A stretch of 64,000 bases of DNA, taken from Chara braunii (Eukaryota; Streptophyta; Charophyceae; Charales; Characeae). Positions within the stretch are counted from its first letter, which is position 1. Every line of letters starts with the position of its first letter. The notes beneath the pieces were generated by a model. That model ran no database searches. It saw only the letters and a list, made by a program, of their open reading frames with translations, and was not told the DNA's origin. A program made the translations under genes and the position numbers. Shown here one piece after another: positions 11,213 through 22,015 of the stretch. The DNA is taken from NCBI GenBank assembly GCA_003427395.1, contig BFEA01000180.1, positions 175,513 to 239,512 of the forward strand, read 5' to 3'.

Positions 11213-11445
11213 CCTTCTTTCCCCTTTCTGCTTTCTTCTCCCCTTTCAGTAGCGGCCTTTGTGATCTCATCGTGGATCTGACTGACCCCAGGTAATTCAG
11301 AAATTCATTCTCCCCTTTGAAGAGCTCTCTCTGGATTTGAACTTCCGTCTGTTATTCAGAAATCGACTCAACTACGGTAGCTCTACCAGGGTTCAAACTT
11401 GCGCCTGTTTTTCAACAGGTTATGGCTGTGGTACCAACTGAGCTA
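11213..11445 (-). mobile_element. tRNA-derived SINE, copy A
   Basis: Read on the minus strand it opens with TAGCTCAGTTGG (11434-11445), a good pol III A box, followed about 36 bp on by GTTTGAACCC (11389-11398), a B box. It then has an extra tRNA-like segment with AGTTCAAATCC, the family core CTGAATTACCTGGGGTC, and a purine-rich tail at 11213-11250. GTCTTCC lies on both sides (11206-11212, 11446-11452) and may be a short target duplication. Shares its core and tail with the copies at 24.0 and 24.3 kb. Confidence 0.7.
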
Positions 11446-11617
11446 GTCTTCCGGGGTTTATAGCCAAAGCTGGTCTACATTCTGGGGAGCTGCAGCCCGG
11501 TTTCATCACCAACCCCACGAGTCAAAAATGTATATTCTATACTATTATTATTATTATCTTTAATTAAATATTTTTGAAAATGTTTTAAATAATTTATTTA
11601 TTAATAAATTTAAGTAT

Positions 11618-12659
11618 TGTGAGGATTGAGCCCTCAAAGGGGCCTTGCCGTGACATACATGTTCTGGGCTAAGGCCCCCAGCAAGCCTCGCGCCCACCCT
11701 AAGTGAAGGCGGGCCAGCAAATCAACAAGAGCCCTTTGTTCAAACATTTCACGAAGTGGGGTCCGTACAGTTGCCGCACGCCAGTTGGTTGGAGTGCACC
11801 GAGTATCGGATCTCTGCAAATGCAGAAATCCCAGGGCCCCAGAATTGGTTAGGCCCTGGGCACATNAACNTGAGGCNNACAATGCATGCTGNATATAGAG
11901 GCCGAAAATGCCAATGGGAAACCGGTCCACTATCTGGATCTGGCCGCAGGCCTTGATGAAAGAGGCGCAACTGCATCTCCTGGGCCCCAACCGCATTGGG
12001 CCTGGGTACAGGTACTGGGGCCCAGGCGCAGGCTCAAGGGAGGCCGCCCACACGCAACACTGGCATATAGGCAGGGAGGGCGAGTGGGCAGGGATCTTGG
12101 CCGTTGCGAGCAAGGCCGGCACGCTGCTACATTGCGAGTGTGCTTGCGCTGCGCTAGGCTGAGGGAGGGCAGGCTGGCGCTAAGCGGTAGAGCGCAGCCT
12201 GGGCGCAGGGCGCTGGCGACCATAGCCGGGCTGCCTGTGGGCGCAGAGAAGGTGAAGGGCGAAGGTGGTTCTTCGGAGGTGAAGGGCGCTGTGTGGGATA
12301 ACAAGGGAGAGTGAGGGAGAAGAGAGAGACGTACCTGGTGGAGAGGAGGTCGGCATTGGTGTTGACATCATCACTCGCTGGTCGTCAAGTTGTCTGGTTG
12401 CTTCCATGCTGTAGTTGTAGTGATAGGCTGTAGAGTAGGTAGGGCGCCTGGCACCATTCAAGAGAGAGAGCTACATTGGGTTATGCTGTTGGTGTTGGCC
12501 GATTGGGCTTGGACATTGACTCACCAGTCTTCTGTATCGTTCTCAAATGGATGGTTACTGGGTTCCATTGTGCTATCTGCTCTTGCTTTGACTACTTGGA
12601 CTTCAGTGTGATTTTGCAATCTGGATTTCTGTGCTTCGTCCACATTCATGTTCCTTGCA
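11618..12659 (+). mobile_element. Solo LTR of a gypsy element (family of element 1)
   Basis: Begins TGTGAGGATTGAGCCCTC, matching the LTR start of element 1 (TGCGAGGAATGAGCCCTC on its own strand), and ends CATTCATGTTCCTTGCA, matching the LTR end. It is in the opposite orientation to element 1. There is no PBS or PPT next to it and no internal domain. GTAT flanks both ends (11614-11617, 12660-12663), consistent with a short target-site duplication and with LTR-LTR recombination having removed the internal region. Contains ambiguous bases near 11866-11892. Confidence 0.8.
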
Positions 12660-12842
12660 GTATAACAAATAAAATAATAGAACTCCCCCCCTCCTCCTCT
12701 TCTCCTCTTCCACTAGTTCCCATTATGTTGGGGAGACCCTTGTGCAAGAGCTTTTTTCTTTCTTAATAAAATAATAATAAAATCCCCCAGGCCCACTACT
12801 TCTTGCTTAACGGAGGAGTTAACGGGCTGCCACTTACCTATG
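12660..12842. other. Short spacer between solo LTR and tandem element unit
   Basis: Contains a CTCC-rich tract (12685-12712) and an AT-rich stretch. Nothing else seen. Confidence 0.5.
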
Positions 12843-13430
12843 TGCAAGGAATATGAGTGTGAACAATATATACAGCAAACCAAGTTGCGGAATGACACAG
12901 ATGATCAAGCCCTCAGGCATGGTGACTGTGACCCGTGTTTCGACCAGGGCTCTTCAGAGGTACCGCCCTCTCCACACGACCCCTCACCAAAGAGAGGACA
13001 CTCAAGGTTGGACTCACTTCCTCACGGTTAGAAGAGATTGAGAGGGTAGATAAGGAATGGGAACAACGTACCTGGAGATAGCCGCCCCCAACCACAGATT
13101 TCTCACAACTTGGGCTGGCGTGCATTTCAATGACCCATCATAGCCTCGGTACCACCCACAACGTGATGCAGGGCCACCTCAGCCAAAATGCCACGTCAGC
13201 ATGCTCTCATCATCATACATACACCCGCTGTCACCACAGCTCCCACACTGTCGCCATAGCTCCCACGCTGTCGCCACAGCCTTCCAGCGGCCGGCCCCTC
13301 TACCTGGGCCCCGCTCAATCAAACCGGCACCAAAGTATCCTTACTGCACATGAAGCTTCGTCAGCGCACCAAGTAACAATGTCGCCAGCGCCACGTAAGC
13401 GGCGATCACCAACCAGCTCTGATACCAAAT
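12843..13430 (-). mobile_element. Truncated second gypsy unit: LTR end plus leader
   Basis: 12843-12920 repeats the LTR tail of element 1 (TGCAAGGAATATGAGTGTGA on the plus strand) and is joined to 12921-13430, which is the untranslated leader otherwise found next to the 5' LTR (20764-21300). The leader ends in a PBS at the boundary with the LTR at 13431. So on the minus strand the order is LTR - leader - deleted body - LTR end, placed in tandem with element 1 through the shared LTR. Unequal LTR recombination followed by deletion would produce this. Confidence 0.65.
13416..13427 (-). other. Primer binding site, initiator tRNA-Met type
   Basis: On the minus strand this reads TGGTATCAGAGC, the standard plant retroelement PBS, three bases inside the LTR end. 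It lies left of the LTR at 13431-14612, on the side where the 3' flank of element 1 should be. Confidence 0.85.
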
Positions 13431-14612
13431 TGCAAGGAATATGAGTGTGAACGATTTACAGAAAACCAAGTTGCAAAATCACACAGATGTCCAAGTAGTT
13501 GTCTACAAGCAGAGAGTACAAATGCACCGAGAATCCATCCACATAGAGCAATACAATGAAGTAATGAGCCAATGTTCAAGCCCTCAGGTCACACCAAGTA
13601 TCCAAAGTCGCTCCTCTCTGTCTGACACCAAGCGCCTAGCCTATTCTACTCATCCTACCCACGACTGTGTTCACGCAACAGGCTCACTTCGACTCTCGAA
13701 GACCAATGTACATGATGTCAACACCATAGCCAACCTCTCTTCATGCACCGGGTATGTATCTCGTCACCCTCATCAGACCTTGTTAACCCATACACTCGCC
13801 TCCTTCCTTGAAGATCACCAGATCGCCCTCTCTTACCCCCTAGCGCCCAGCAGCCCGGCTATGGCTGCTAGCGCACCGCTGCCCTGCAGCGCCCCACTTC
13901 ACCTCCAAGCGCCCTGCAAGTGCACTGGCCACAGTGCAGCATCCAATGCAACAGCGCAGCATCCAATGCAACAGCGCAGCATCCAATGCAACAGCGCAGC
14001 ATCCAATGCAACAGCGCAGCATCCAATGCAACAGCGCAGCATCTAATGCAACAGCGCAGCAGTGTGACTGCATTGCCTGCGTGGGCCAGAATGCCTGGCC
14101 TGGGCTGCCTCACTTCCTATATGGAAGTGGCAGCCTCCTGGATGCTGCGTGTGGCCTGGCTGGAAGCTTCCAGTAGCTTTCGGTCGGGCCTCAGTTCCTG
14201 CACCCAGGCCCGAGACTACAGTTGAGGGCCTGGGCCCCATACAGTTGGGCACGGCCCGAGTCTGCGGACTTGGGCCGTTCGCTGCATTTGTGCAGGACCC
14301 CGGGGTAGGTGCGTCGACAGTACGGCTTTTGCATAGGCCGGTGGCCACTTCATGATGTATCGGCCCCGCTTTGTGTGTATGTGCCCAGGCGCAACTGCCA
14401 AGGCCTGCGCCAACTGTACGACGCAGCTTAGTGAGGCTCACGCATCCACTCAACCAACTGGCGGGCTGTAACAGCTTGACTACCCATATATGAAAATGTC
14501 AAATTTTGGCCTCTGATGAATATTCAGGCCGGCCTTCACTTAGGGCAGGCACTCGGCTTGCTGGGGGCCTCCGTATGTCTGATAGGGGCCCGGTGAGGGC
14601 TCATTCCTCGCA
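13431..14612 (-). repeat. 3' LTR of element 1
   Basis: Plus-strand ends TGCAAGG and CCTCGCA give canonical TG...CA termini. About 1.18 kb. Similar to 21301-22605 except for insertions and for expansion of an internal 20-bp repeat. Confidence 0.85.
13941..14060. repeat. 20-bp minisatellite inside the LTR, six copies
   Basis: The unit ATCCAATGCAACAGCGCAGC is repeated six times with one substitution in the last copy. The other LTR has only one to two copies, so it expanded after the LTRs diverged. Its translation gives Cys/Leu/His-rich frames that are artefacts. Confidence 0.95.
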
Positions 14613-14625
14613 TTCCATCCCCCTT
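14613..14625 (-). other. Polypurine tract of element 1
   Basis: On the minus strand AAGGGGGATGGAA lies directly before the LTR start TGCGAGG, the position expected for second-strand priming. Confidence 0.8.
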
Positions 14626-15201
14626 AGCGTCAAAAGTCCGCTGAGATGCTGCGTGCTGGTGCGTTCCCCTTCAGTTTCTTCTCATACTCGGCCACGATCT
14701 GAGGGCTGTCTTGAAAAGTTCCTCCCTGGTAAACCTTCAATCTTTCTTGGGATCCATATGATGCCTGAACTGTACTCTGTACTCCCTTGCAGGTTTAGGA
14801 GGTCTACCCCTGCCAGCTGGCTTGGGAAGAGGCATGTCTTTGTGCTCAAGGATATCGTTGATGTCCATGTGGCCATCCATGGTTGGGGGCAGCATAGATC
14901 TTCGTTATGGGAACTGTTCCGTCTCAGCGGGCATGAAAAACAGGGTAAGTGCGTAAGTGACCAGGGATACAAATAATGTACGAGGGACCATCCACTTCAC
15001 TACCCACAACATCGAGGACTTCCCGGGGACCGAAATACCGAGGCATTAGTTTCCTTGAGATGCCGAACTCGTATCCCAATTCACCCAGACATGTTCCCCT
15101 ACCTGAAATGTGGATTGTGGGCGATGTTTGTTCTTAGAAGCAATCATTGCTTCCTGAGACTTCTTGATGTTCTTGACAGCTTGCTGCAGCAACTTCTCGT
15201 A
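14626..15201 (-). pseudogene. Integrase C-terminal region of element 1, decayed
   Basis: Minus-strand reading after the integrase stop gives fragments such as QVGEHVWVNWD, YFGP-EVLDVVG and HLRTYPVFHA, the conserved C-terminal SH3-like and GPY/F-type segments of plant gypsy integrases. They lie in different frames, interrupted by stops. A chromodomain-like end as in element 2 may once have followed. Confidence 0.6.
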
Positions 15202-16335
15202 CTAGACACCGAATTCAATGGTTCCAGGAGTTGCAGCAGGTCGGTTTTCAGGAAGGAGGAAGTCTAGTGCAGATCCAGGCTTCCACCCAAGATGCAACTG
15301 ATTTGGGGTGACCCCGGTGGTGTTGTGTACTGCGTTATTGTACAGACTGACGATGAGAGGCAATTTCTCATCCCAGTCATCCTGGCTGGGCTTAATATAA
15401 TGCCTCAACAGATGCTGCACCACCTGGTTCATCTGTTCAACCTGTCCATTTGCTTTGGGATGATTCCGAGAAGTCATTTGGAGCTGGCTGCCCATCTGTT
15501 CAACAGTCTTCTTCCACATCTCACTTGTGAAACACACATTTCTATCACTAACTGTAGTCTTTGGCAGTTCAAAGTCACGCACCCAGTTATCCATGAATAA
15601 CTTGATGATGTGTTCAGTCCTAGCGGTCTCCGGCATGGTAATTAGTCTAGCAAACTTGGTGAACCTATCAACTATGACGAAGATATGTGTCTTACCACTC
15701 TTACTGGTCACGAGGGTATCCATGAAGTCCATGGAGATACTCTGCCCTGGACAAGCAGGGATGGGTAGAGGCTTTAGTAACCCAAGCGGAGCTTGAGTAC
15801 GCGGCTTGTCCCGTTCACAGACCTGACGGGTCTGTACGTACTTCTTCGCATTGTCCAACATGTTAGGCCACCAGAATCGCTGTACTAAATTAACACTAGT
15901 CTTCTTGTAGAAGAAATGTCCCGTTGCGTCGTGACACTCACCTAGAAATAAACCACCCAAAATCTTCCTAGATGGAACAACTAACCTTTTAAACCTTGCC
16001 TTCTCAAGAAAGAGTAACCCATCCACCATCACAAACTCATCAGTGGTGGGCATGTCTTTGGCCTTCAGTTTGTTGACGACGTCCATCGTGATAGGGTCTT
16101 CCTTGTAGGCTTCCCCCAAGGATCGAGTAACGTCCTCAGAAAGGCCAAACTCAAAAACCAGCGCACCTAGATAATCTGCCCTGCGAGACAACGCATCTGC
16201 AACCTTGTTGTACTCTGCTTTCACATAGTCTAGTTTGAAGTCATACTGATCTATGACTTCAATCCAATGTTTGAGTGCATCGGAAAGAACTGGTTGTGTC
16301 TTGATCCACTTGAGGGTCTGATGGTCAGTTCTCAA
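15202..16335 (-). CDS. Ty3/gypsy RNase H C-terminus and integrase (element 1)
   Basis: A 377-codon frame. Residues 1-60 are the end of RNase H and the connection (DHQTLKWI, then ADALSRRADY). Residues 130-173 are the integrase zinc-finger region: H135 and H140 are present and C173 is present, but the other cysteine is Arg (TRQVC). The catalytic core has Asp203 (SMDFMD), Asp264 (VSDRN) and Glu300 (GQVEQMN), which is DD35E spacing, so the triad is intact. It inserts cDNA into host DNA as the last part of a Gag-Pol polyprotein. The frame would normally be fused to RT upstream; here it is separated from it by shifts. The annotated start is simply the first Met of the open stretch. Confidence 0.8.
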   Translation of the reverse strand: MRTDHQTLKWIKTQPVLSDALKHWIEVIDQYDFKLDYVKAEYNKVADALSRRADYLGALVFEFGLSEDVTRSLGEAYKEDPITMDVVNKLKAKDMPTTDEFVMVDGLLFLEKARFKRLVVPSRKILGGLFLGECHDATGHFFYKKTSVNLVQRFWWPNMLDNAKKYVQTRQVCERDKPRTQAPLGLLKPLPIPACPGQSISMDFMDTLVTSKSGKTHIFVIVDRFTKFARLITMPETARTEHIIKLFMDNWVRDFELPKTTVSDRNVCFTSEMWKKTVEQMGSQLQMTSRNHPKANGQVEQMNQVVQHLLRHYIKPSQDDWDEKLPLIVSLYNNAVHNTTGVTPNQLHLGWKPGSALDFLLPENRPAATPGTIEFGV

Positions 16336-16735
16336 ATAAAAGAACCTTCCTAACAGGAGTGTCTCCAGTGGACAAGTGCCTTGTAGAGGGCATGGATTTC
16401 CTTTCGTAGGTGGACTTCTTTGATGGCATCTTTTTACTCATGTACTCGACTGGTCTCAACTTTTTCCCTTCCTGCTGAGCCAGCACTGCGCCAATGCCGT
16501 ATTGACTTGTGTTAGTGGTTACAACAAACGGCCTTTGCGGGTCGGGTACCATGAGAACTTCATGGTGCGTGAGTGCATGCTTCGAACACTTGAAAGCTGC
16601 CTCACACTCATCGGTCCAATCGCATGGCGTATCAAGTCGAGTTAGATCAGTCAAGGGAGATGTGATCGTGCTACAGTTCTTAACGAAGTTGCGGTAATAA
16701 CCACACATTCGCAAGAATGATCTGACCTCAATCAT
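16325..16735 (-). pseudogene. Gypsy RT end and RNase H domain (element 1)
   Basis: Opens with MIEVRSFLRMCGYYR, the usual RT-to-RNase H linker, then DEC-AAF, a P-RPFVVTTNTSQYGIG segment (the Asp of the usual TDAS motif is Asn here), AVLAQQEG and RPVEYMSKKM. After STYERK the frame breaks, and the YLLGR and DH-TLKWI parts resume in the next frame. RNase H would degrade the RNA template during reverse transcription; this copy is broken and lacks the normal TDAS aspartate. Confidence 0.75.
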
Positions 16736-17430
16736 AGACTGTGGTCGTGGCTAGTCACGTATGCTAGCCACCTTCGCATCTTCGGGACTAATCCCATCCG
16801 TGGATACTTCATGACCCAAGTACAAGATTTCGAGTGCGCCCAAACTCGCATTTCTCTGCGTTTATCTTATATTTGTGCTGCCGAAGGAGTGAAAGTACCT
16901 TGTCTACATGCTGAGCGTGCTGCTCAACATTCTTACTAAAGACGAGTATGTCATCGAGGTACACGACGACGGACTTATCTAAGTAGTCATGGAAGATCCT
17001 ATTCATGGCGTGCTGAAATGCACCCGGCGCATTGCAAAGGCCAAAGGGCATCACCACAAACTCGTACAGACCGTACCTGGTCTAGAATGCGGTTTTGTGC
17101 TGGTCCTCTGGTCTTTTGGCAATCTGATGGTAGCCGGATTTTAAGTCTATATTTGTATAGTACTTACATCCTTTGCACCCTATCCAGTAGGTCGTCGATG
17201 CGTGGTAGAGGCTCTGCGTTCTTAACAGTGATAGCATTGAGGCCTCTATAATCAATGCACATCCTTAGTATTCCCCCTTTCTTTGGAATGAATAATATTG
17301 GCGAGCCAAAGGGGGAGGTGCTAGGCTGTATTTAACCCTTCTCTGTGAGCTCTTTCAGCTGTCGCAGAAGCTCGTCCAACTCGGCCGGAGCCATTCGATA
17401 GATTCTCGCTTTAGGTTTCTTGCTACTTGG
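16736..17430 (-). pseudogene. Gypsy reverse transcriptase (element 1)
   Basis: Minus-strand pieces of RT are readable in three frames. They include the KELTEKG region with a stop where Trp is usual, [37 protein letters not shown] and VVVYLDDILVFSK with the catalytic YLDD near 16965. At least one stop and two shifts interrupt it. RT would copy the element RNA into cDNA; this copy is inactive. Confidence 0.8.
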
Positions 17431-17601
17431 GATGATCTCTATGGCATGGACAACCTCCCTGTCTACGACTCCTGTTGGCTCCTCGAACAGATCAGGGTAC
17501 TTAGCGACGATGTTCTCTATCTCTGGGGTGTTTTAGCGGTCTCTCTTTTCTGAGAGACATAGACTAGGTACATATTTTCCTCTTGGTTCTGTTTGTAATA
17601 G

Positions 17602-18036
17602 TTATAGAATTGCAGGTGCACAAAAACACCCATTGGAGTCAATTAACCTACTAGCTTTATACTTAGCCAGTCTAACGGTCCTCCCATTAGGCAACTCCTG
17701 CTTTAGCACCTTCTTGTCCCAGTCAAACTGGGGGTTGGCAACCTCAAGGTAGTACATGCCCAACAACATATCAAAAGGTAAATCGTCGCTCACCAGGAAT
17801 GATGTTCTATGATTTAGTTCTCCTCCTGGGTAGGATAAAGTGCAGACCACGTCCTTCACGTAGTCCTCCACCATCATGCGCTCTTTGTTGGGCAAAGTAG
17901 ATGCTACCGGTCTACTAAGGCGCTGCACCTGGTCCTTTAGGCACAACCTCTCAACGCAGTCGCAACCTATGAAGTTTCGTGTGGAGCCAATGTCTACGAA
18001 GCCACTGCACTTGCGGCCACCCACACTGACTTCCAC
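17602..18036 (-). pseudogene. Retropepsin-like aspartic protease (element 1)
   Basis: A 144-codon frame starting MEVSVGGRKCSGFVDIGSTR: the D-I-G-S-T core stands where retropepsins have D-[TS]-G, followed by NFIG and later DMLLGMYYLE, the second conserved hydrophobic-Gly motif. This protease would release Gag and Pol products. It lies between the CCHC knuckle and RT as in other gypsy elements. The frame is separate from both neighbours, so the polyprotein is broken. Ile in the active-site triad is unusual but is also found in element 2. Confidence 0.7.
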
Positions 18037-18169
18037 AACGAAATGCTCCCCTCTAGGACCTCAATAGTTGGGTCCGGATGTGTCTGTGGGGTGACTAAGG
18101 AGTCGATAGCTTCGACCAACTCTTGAAACAGGGAGGGTTCATCACCCGCTTCAACGAGAGTAGAAGCAG

Positions 18170-20010
18170 CTACAACTTGTACCGGCCCCAGGTGTTTCCT
18201 GAGCCGGAGCTCATAAAGGCCCCAGACTGAGAAGAAGGGTACCCACCCTTAGGCGGGATTTTCTGCACAACCTTAGCGTTATTGCATTTAAACTGTTGAT
18301 GGCCGTACTTGCCGCAGTTTATGCAAGCCCCANGCTGCCAACGGTCCCGCCACACATCTTGATCCAAACCGCCCCTAACCCAAGCAGCTATTTTATTTGG
18401 GTTGGCGGCTTGCCCCTGACTCCTTTGTTGACCGCCCATGCCGCGACCACCTGCCTTAGTCTTAACTATCGCGGTGAGGTTGCTACCCTCAACATTATCC
18501 TCGCCGTCTAACTCTGAACTCTCCACAAGGTTTGAGACATCATCGATCTCAGTTTGATTCCCGTCGGAATCAACCATCATCAATCGACTACCCTTCTTCT
18601 TTCACTCTTGTGGAGCCTTCTTCTTTCTCCCGTCCGTAGGAAGGGTTTGAGCACCACCCAACTTAGGTCTAGAGCCTTCTTGCCGAAGGTCTCAAAAGTG
18701 TGATACTCTAACCGAGCCTCGCTGGCCAATAAGTTCTTGATGTATGTGGGAAGACATCTCAAGAACATGGTCAATAAGACCTGCTGATTGTACTCCACCC
18801 CTGGGACGACAATCAAACGCTCTACGGTTGTGGTAAGCTCTCGCAACGACTTGTACTTTCTAGGATCAAGCTTCAATAACCCATCAGTGGCAATCTGTGC
18901 GTGCTGAAGGTTGTGCCAACGCGCTTCCACTAGATCCACAAAGCTTTCTAAGGTGTGAGTCTCAGCCCAATCGCCCATGTTTCTGCCGAACCCCTTTGAG
19001 GCAACCAATCCGTTAACCCAGCGAGCTGCTGAACCCTAAGTAGGATGCAGCAGCTATCACCTCCTCCTCTACTAATGTCCTCTTTGCCCTCACCCACACT
19101 GGCACCGTTCTCAACCACGTGTCGAGAGCCTCATCCTTCTTATCTCGTGAGAAGGTTGGAGGTGGTTTCAAGGGGGTCTCGGGGTACCAAGGTGTCCCGT
19201 TGGCGGGACAGGTGGCGGCTGTGGTGTAGCTCCAGCCGCTGAACCAGAAGATGAAGAAGCAACAGTCTGAGATAGGGCTGCTGGTGACGGATCGCTTGGT
19301 GTTGGTCCGGACTGAGCGGCATAGGGGCCTGGCATCGCTGAGAATGGCAGCGATGGCAAAGCTACTGGCCTGATTCCTGGCCTATGCATGGCATTCAGGA
19401 TCTGGTCCAGGGTGTCTTGGATTGTATCCAGTTTGCTGTCCATGTATGCATGCATGAACAAGATGCTCGCCTTAAAAATCATTTCAGTGTTGTTAAGGGT
19501 CGAGTCATCTAACCCCTCTAGTGCAACTTTGACTGCCTCCCTACCCTCTAGTCTGACGCTCCTATCTCTAATCTCTTTCTCTCTTTTAGTAGCCTGTTTA
19601 AGTTCCTCCTCTAGCCTTAAGCGAATCCTTTTCTACTTGCTGGAGTTCCATCTGCTCTGGGGTGTGTGGAGGCGGCGAGATGAACTGCGAGCCTGCCATC
19701 TGACTAGAGCCAACTCCTGACGTACTGGAGATGACTTACGAACTGCCCATACCCTGACCAGTTGAGTTCGTAGCAGAAGTGGCTGCAGAAGTAGCCATTG
19801 CTACCTCGCTAGCTGCTGCTGCTGCCAATGCCTGTTCTACAACTGCTACTGCTTCTCTCGCAGTCTCTAGATTACGGCCCTTGCTTCGGCCCTTAGTCTT
19901 CTTTCGTCCCCAGGTAGTATAAACTGGAACACTACGGGTATCCTACAGGTGTCTCGTCGTGTCTGCCTCCTATCATCAACTGTACCTTCACCACCCTCTG
20001 ATCCGCTCAT
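18170..20010 (-). pseudogene. gag with CCHC zinc knuckle (element 1)
   Basis: The likely start is the Met at 20010 (MSGSEGGEG, acidic and similar in style to the element 2 start at 38868). Pieces follow at about 19930-19740 (Ala-rich, ending in a stop), 19482-19168 (Pro/Ser-rich linker), 19008-18580 (Retrotrans_gag core with TLESFVDLVEARWHNLQ and QQVLLTMFLRCLP) and 18583-18170, which carries CINCGKYGHQQFKC, a perfect C-x2-C-x4-H-x4-C knuckle. One ambiguous base lies at 18333. Gag forms the virus-like particle and binds RNA. Several shifts make this copy non-functional. Confidence 0.75.
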
Positions 20011-21286
20011 CAGCTAGGCAGACGCTGTCTTCACTAGTGTCCTCTCTGGGACCTACCGCAACATGCGTCTGATCGGTTTTAAAAATAAATACATAAAATA
20101 ATATCCGGCGAGTTACCTAGACTACCGGTCAAGCGGAATCAACAACATTCTACACAGACTGTACAGATAGTCTACTGCTATCTTGATTAGTTCTCTTACA
20201 AAAGTTTTGAGAAGAACTGACTATGGAAGATTACAGTCGTACTCTAGGCTGTCTGTTAGGTGTCAACAGTCTGTCAACCAACTAATGAAAATAAAAATTA
20301 ACTAATGTGAGCAGATGTATGCACAATGGGTATGATAGTGTTTTACAGTAGAGTCCTCAATTGGAATCTCCTTCCCCTGTATCCAACGTGCCTGTGAGCA
20401 TCATCAAGCTGCAATGTCTAAGGTGTGCATTATCGGCCCACCCATGTGCCCAAGGTGTATGCTTATGACCAGCCTGCCCGTTATTTACCCTCGCGTGCAA
20501 CGAGCCTTACGTCCGACTGATCTGGCTGATCAAGAGGCAATTTAAGGACAGCCCCCGAGAGTCCTCAGGAATTATTTAACGTCGCAATCAGGACGGCGAT
20601 CACAACCAGTAGACAGTTCAGACCCCAACCAGAAATGTTTGTAGATGGTCAGGGAGCGTCTGCTTAGGACTGGTCAGTCCGCACACCCCTTCTATCAGCG
20701 CAGCAAAGAGCCTCAAAGGACAAAGCAGCATGGCCTGCGTGTACTACTCCCATGGGTTGGGATGGTGACCGTGACCTGTGCTTCGACTAGGGCCCTTCAG
20801 AGGCGCCACCGTCTCCTGCCAGATGCGCCACCGGGATGAATGTCGTCTCTCAAGATAGAGCGCCCACGACTCCTCACCAAAGAGAGGACACTCAAGGTTG
20901 GACTCACTTCCTCACGGTAAGAAGAGATTGAGAGGGTGGATAAGGAATGGGAACAATGTACCTGGAGATAGCTGGCCCCAACCACATATTTCTCACCAAT
21001 TGGGCCGACGTGCATTTCGATGACCGGTCATAGTCTCGGTACCACCCACAATGCGATGCAGTGCTACCTCAGCAAAAATGCCACGCCAGCATGCTCTCAT
21101 CATCATACATACACTCTCTATCGCCACAGCTCCCACTCTGTCGCCACAGCCTTCCAGCGGCCGGCCCCTCTACCTGGGCCTCGCTTAATCAAACCATCGC
21201 CAAAGTATCCTTGCTGCACATGAAGCATCGTCAGCGCACCAAGTAACAATGTTGCCAGCGCCAGGTAAGCGGCGATTACCAACCAA
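20011..21286 (-). other. Untranslated leader of element 1
   Basis: A non-coding stretch between gag and the PBS. 20764-21300 matches 12921-13430, and parts (GTGACC, CGACTAGGGCCCTTCAGAG and the block around CCTCACGGTAAGAAG) match the element 2 leader at 39630-39800. This shows that the two elements belong to one lineage. Confidence 0.75.
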
Positions 21287-21297
21287 CTCTGATACCA
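21287..21297 (-). other. Primer binding site of element 1
   Basis: TGGTATCAGAG on the minus strand, three bases inside the 5' LTR, complementary to the 3' end of initiator tRNA-Met. Confidence 0.85.
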
Positions 21298-21422
21298 AAT
21301 TGCAAGGAATATGAGTGTGAACGATATACAGAAAACCAAGTTGCAAAATCACACAGATGTCCAAGTAGTCGTGTACAAGCAGAGAGCACAAATGCACCGA
21401 GAATCCATCCAAATAGAGCAAT

Positions 21423-21593
21423 ACAATGAAGTAATGAGTCCTTCGGGACATCCGTTAAAATCGGAACGATATAGAGAAGATTAGCATGGCCCCTGCGCTT
21501 TCAAGGATGACACACATAAATCGAGAAATGGTCCAATTTTTTTTTTTAAAACAAGAAAAAAAGAAGAAAAGAAAAAAACAATGAAGTAATGAG
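21423..21593 (+). mobile_element. Target-site duplication and A-rich tail of the U6 insertion
   Basis: ACAATGAAGTAATGAG is found at 21423-21438 and again at 21578-21593. Between the U6 oligo-T and the second copy lies about 30 bp of A-rich sequence with a few G and C (21548-21577). The other LTR has a single uninterrupted copy near 13553-13568, which is the empty site. Confidence 0.92.
21439..21547 (+). pseudogene. U6: U6 spliceosomal snRNA retropseudogene
   Basis: Almost full-length U6, from TCCTTCGGGACATCC (the preceding G is shared with the target copy) through GGAACGATATAGAGAAGATTAG, AGCATGGCCCCTGCGC, AAGGATGACAC and AAATCGAGAAATGGTCC, to an oligo-T end. The plant-type 5' stem-loop is recognisable. 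Differences from the conserved U6: the ACAGAGA box reads ATAGAGA, and four bases (TTTC) are inserted after CTGCGC. Upstream lies LTR sequence with no TATA or USE element, so it is not a functional gene. It is followed by an A-rich tail and bracketed by target duplications, showing RNA-mediated insertion. Confidence 0.93.
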
Positions 21594-22015
21594 CCAATGT
21601 TCAAGGGCTCAGGCCACGCCAACACAGTATCCAAAGTCGCTCCTCTCTGTCTGGCACCAAGCGCCTAGCCTACTCTAGTCGACTATCCTACCTACAGCTG
21701 TGTTCACGCAACAGACTCACTTCGACTCTCGAAGACCAATGTACATGATGTCAACACCATAGCCAACCTCTCTTCATGCACCGGGTACGTATCTCGTCAC
21801 CCTAATCAGACCTTCTTAACCATACACTCGCCTCCGTCCTTGAAGACCACCAGATCGCCCTCTCTTACCCCCTAGCGCCCAGCAGCCCGGCTATGGCTGC
21901 TAGCGCACCGCTGCCCTGCAGCGCACCACTTCACCTCCAAGCGCCCTGCAGTCGCACTGGCCGCAGTGCAGCATCCAATGCAGCAGCGCAGCAGTGTGAC
22001 TGCATTGCCTGCGTG

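Noticed and set aside
13941-14060. Regularly spaced repeats that might suggest a CRISPR array
   Set aside because: Direct head-to-tail 20-bp units without unique spacers inside a eukaryotic LTR.
13840-14113. Cys/Leu/His-rich small proteins
   Set aside because: They are translations of the 20-bp minisatellite in the LTR, readable in several frames on both strands.
21439-21547. Functional U6 gene
   Set aside because: No upstream TATA/USE, mutated ACAGAGA box, internal TTTC insertion, A-rich tail and target duplications all indicate a retropseudogene.
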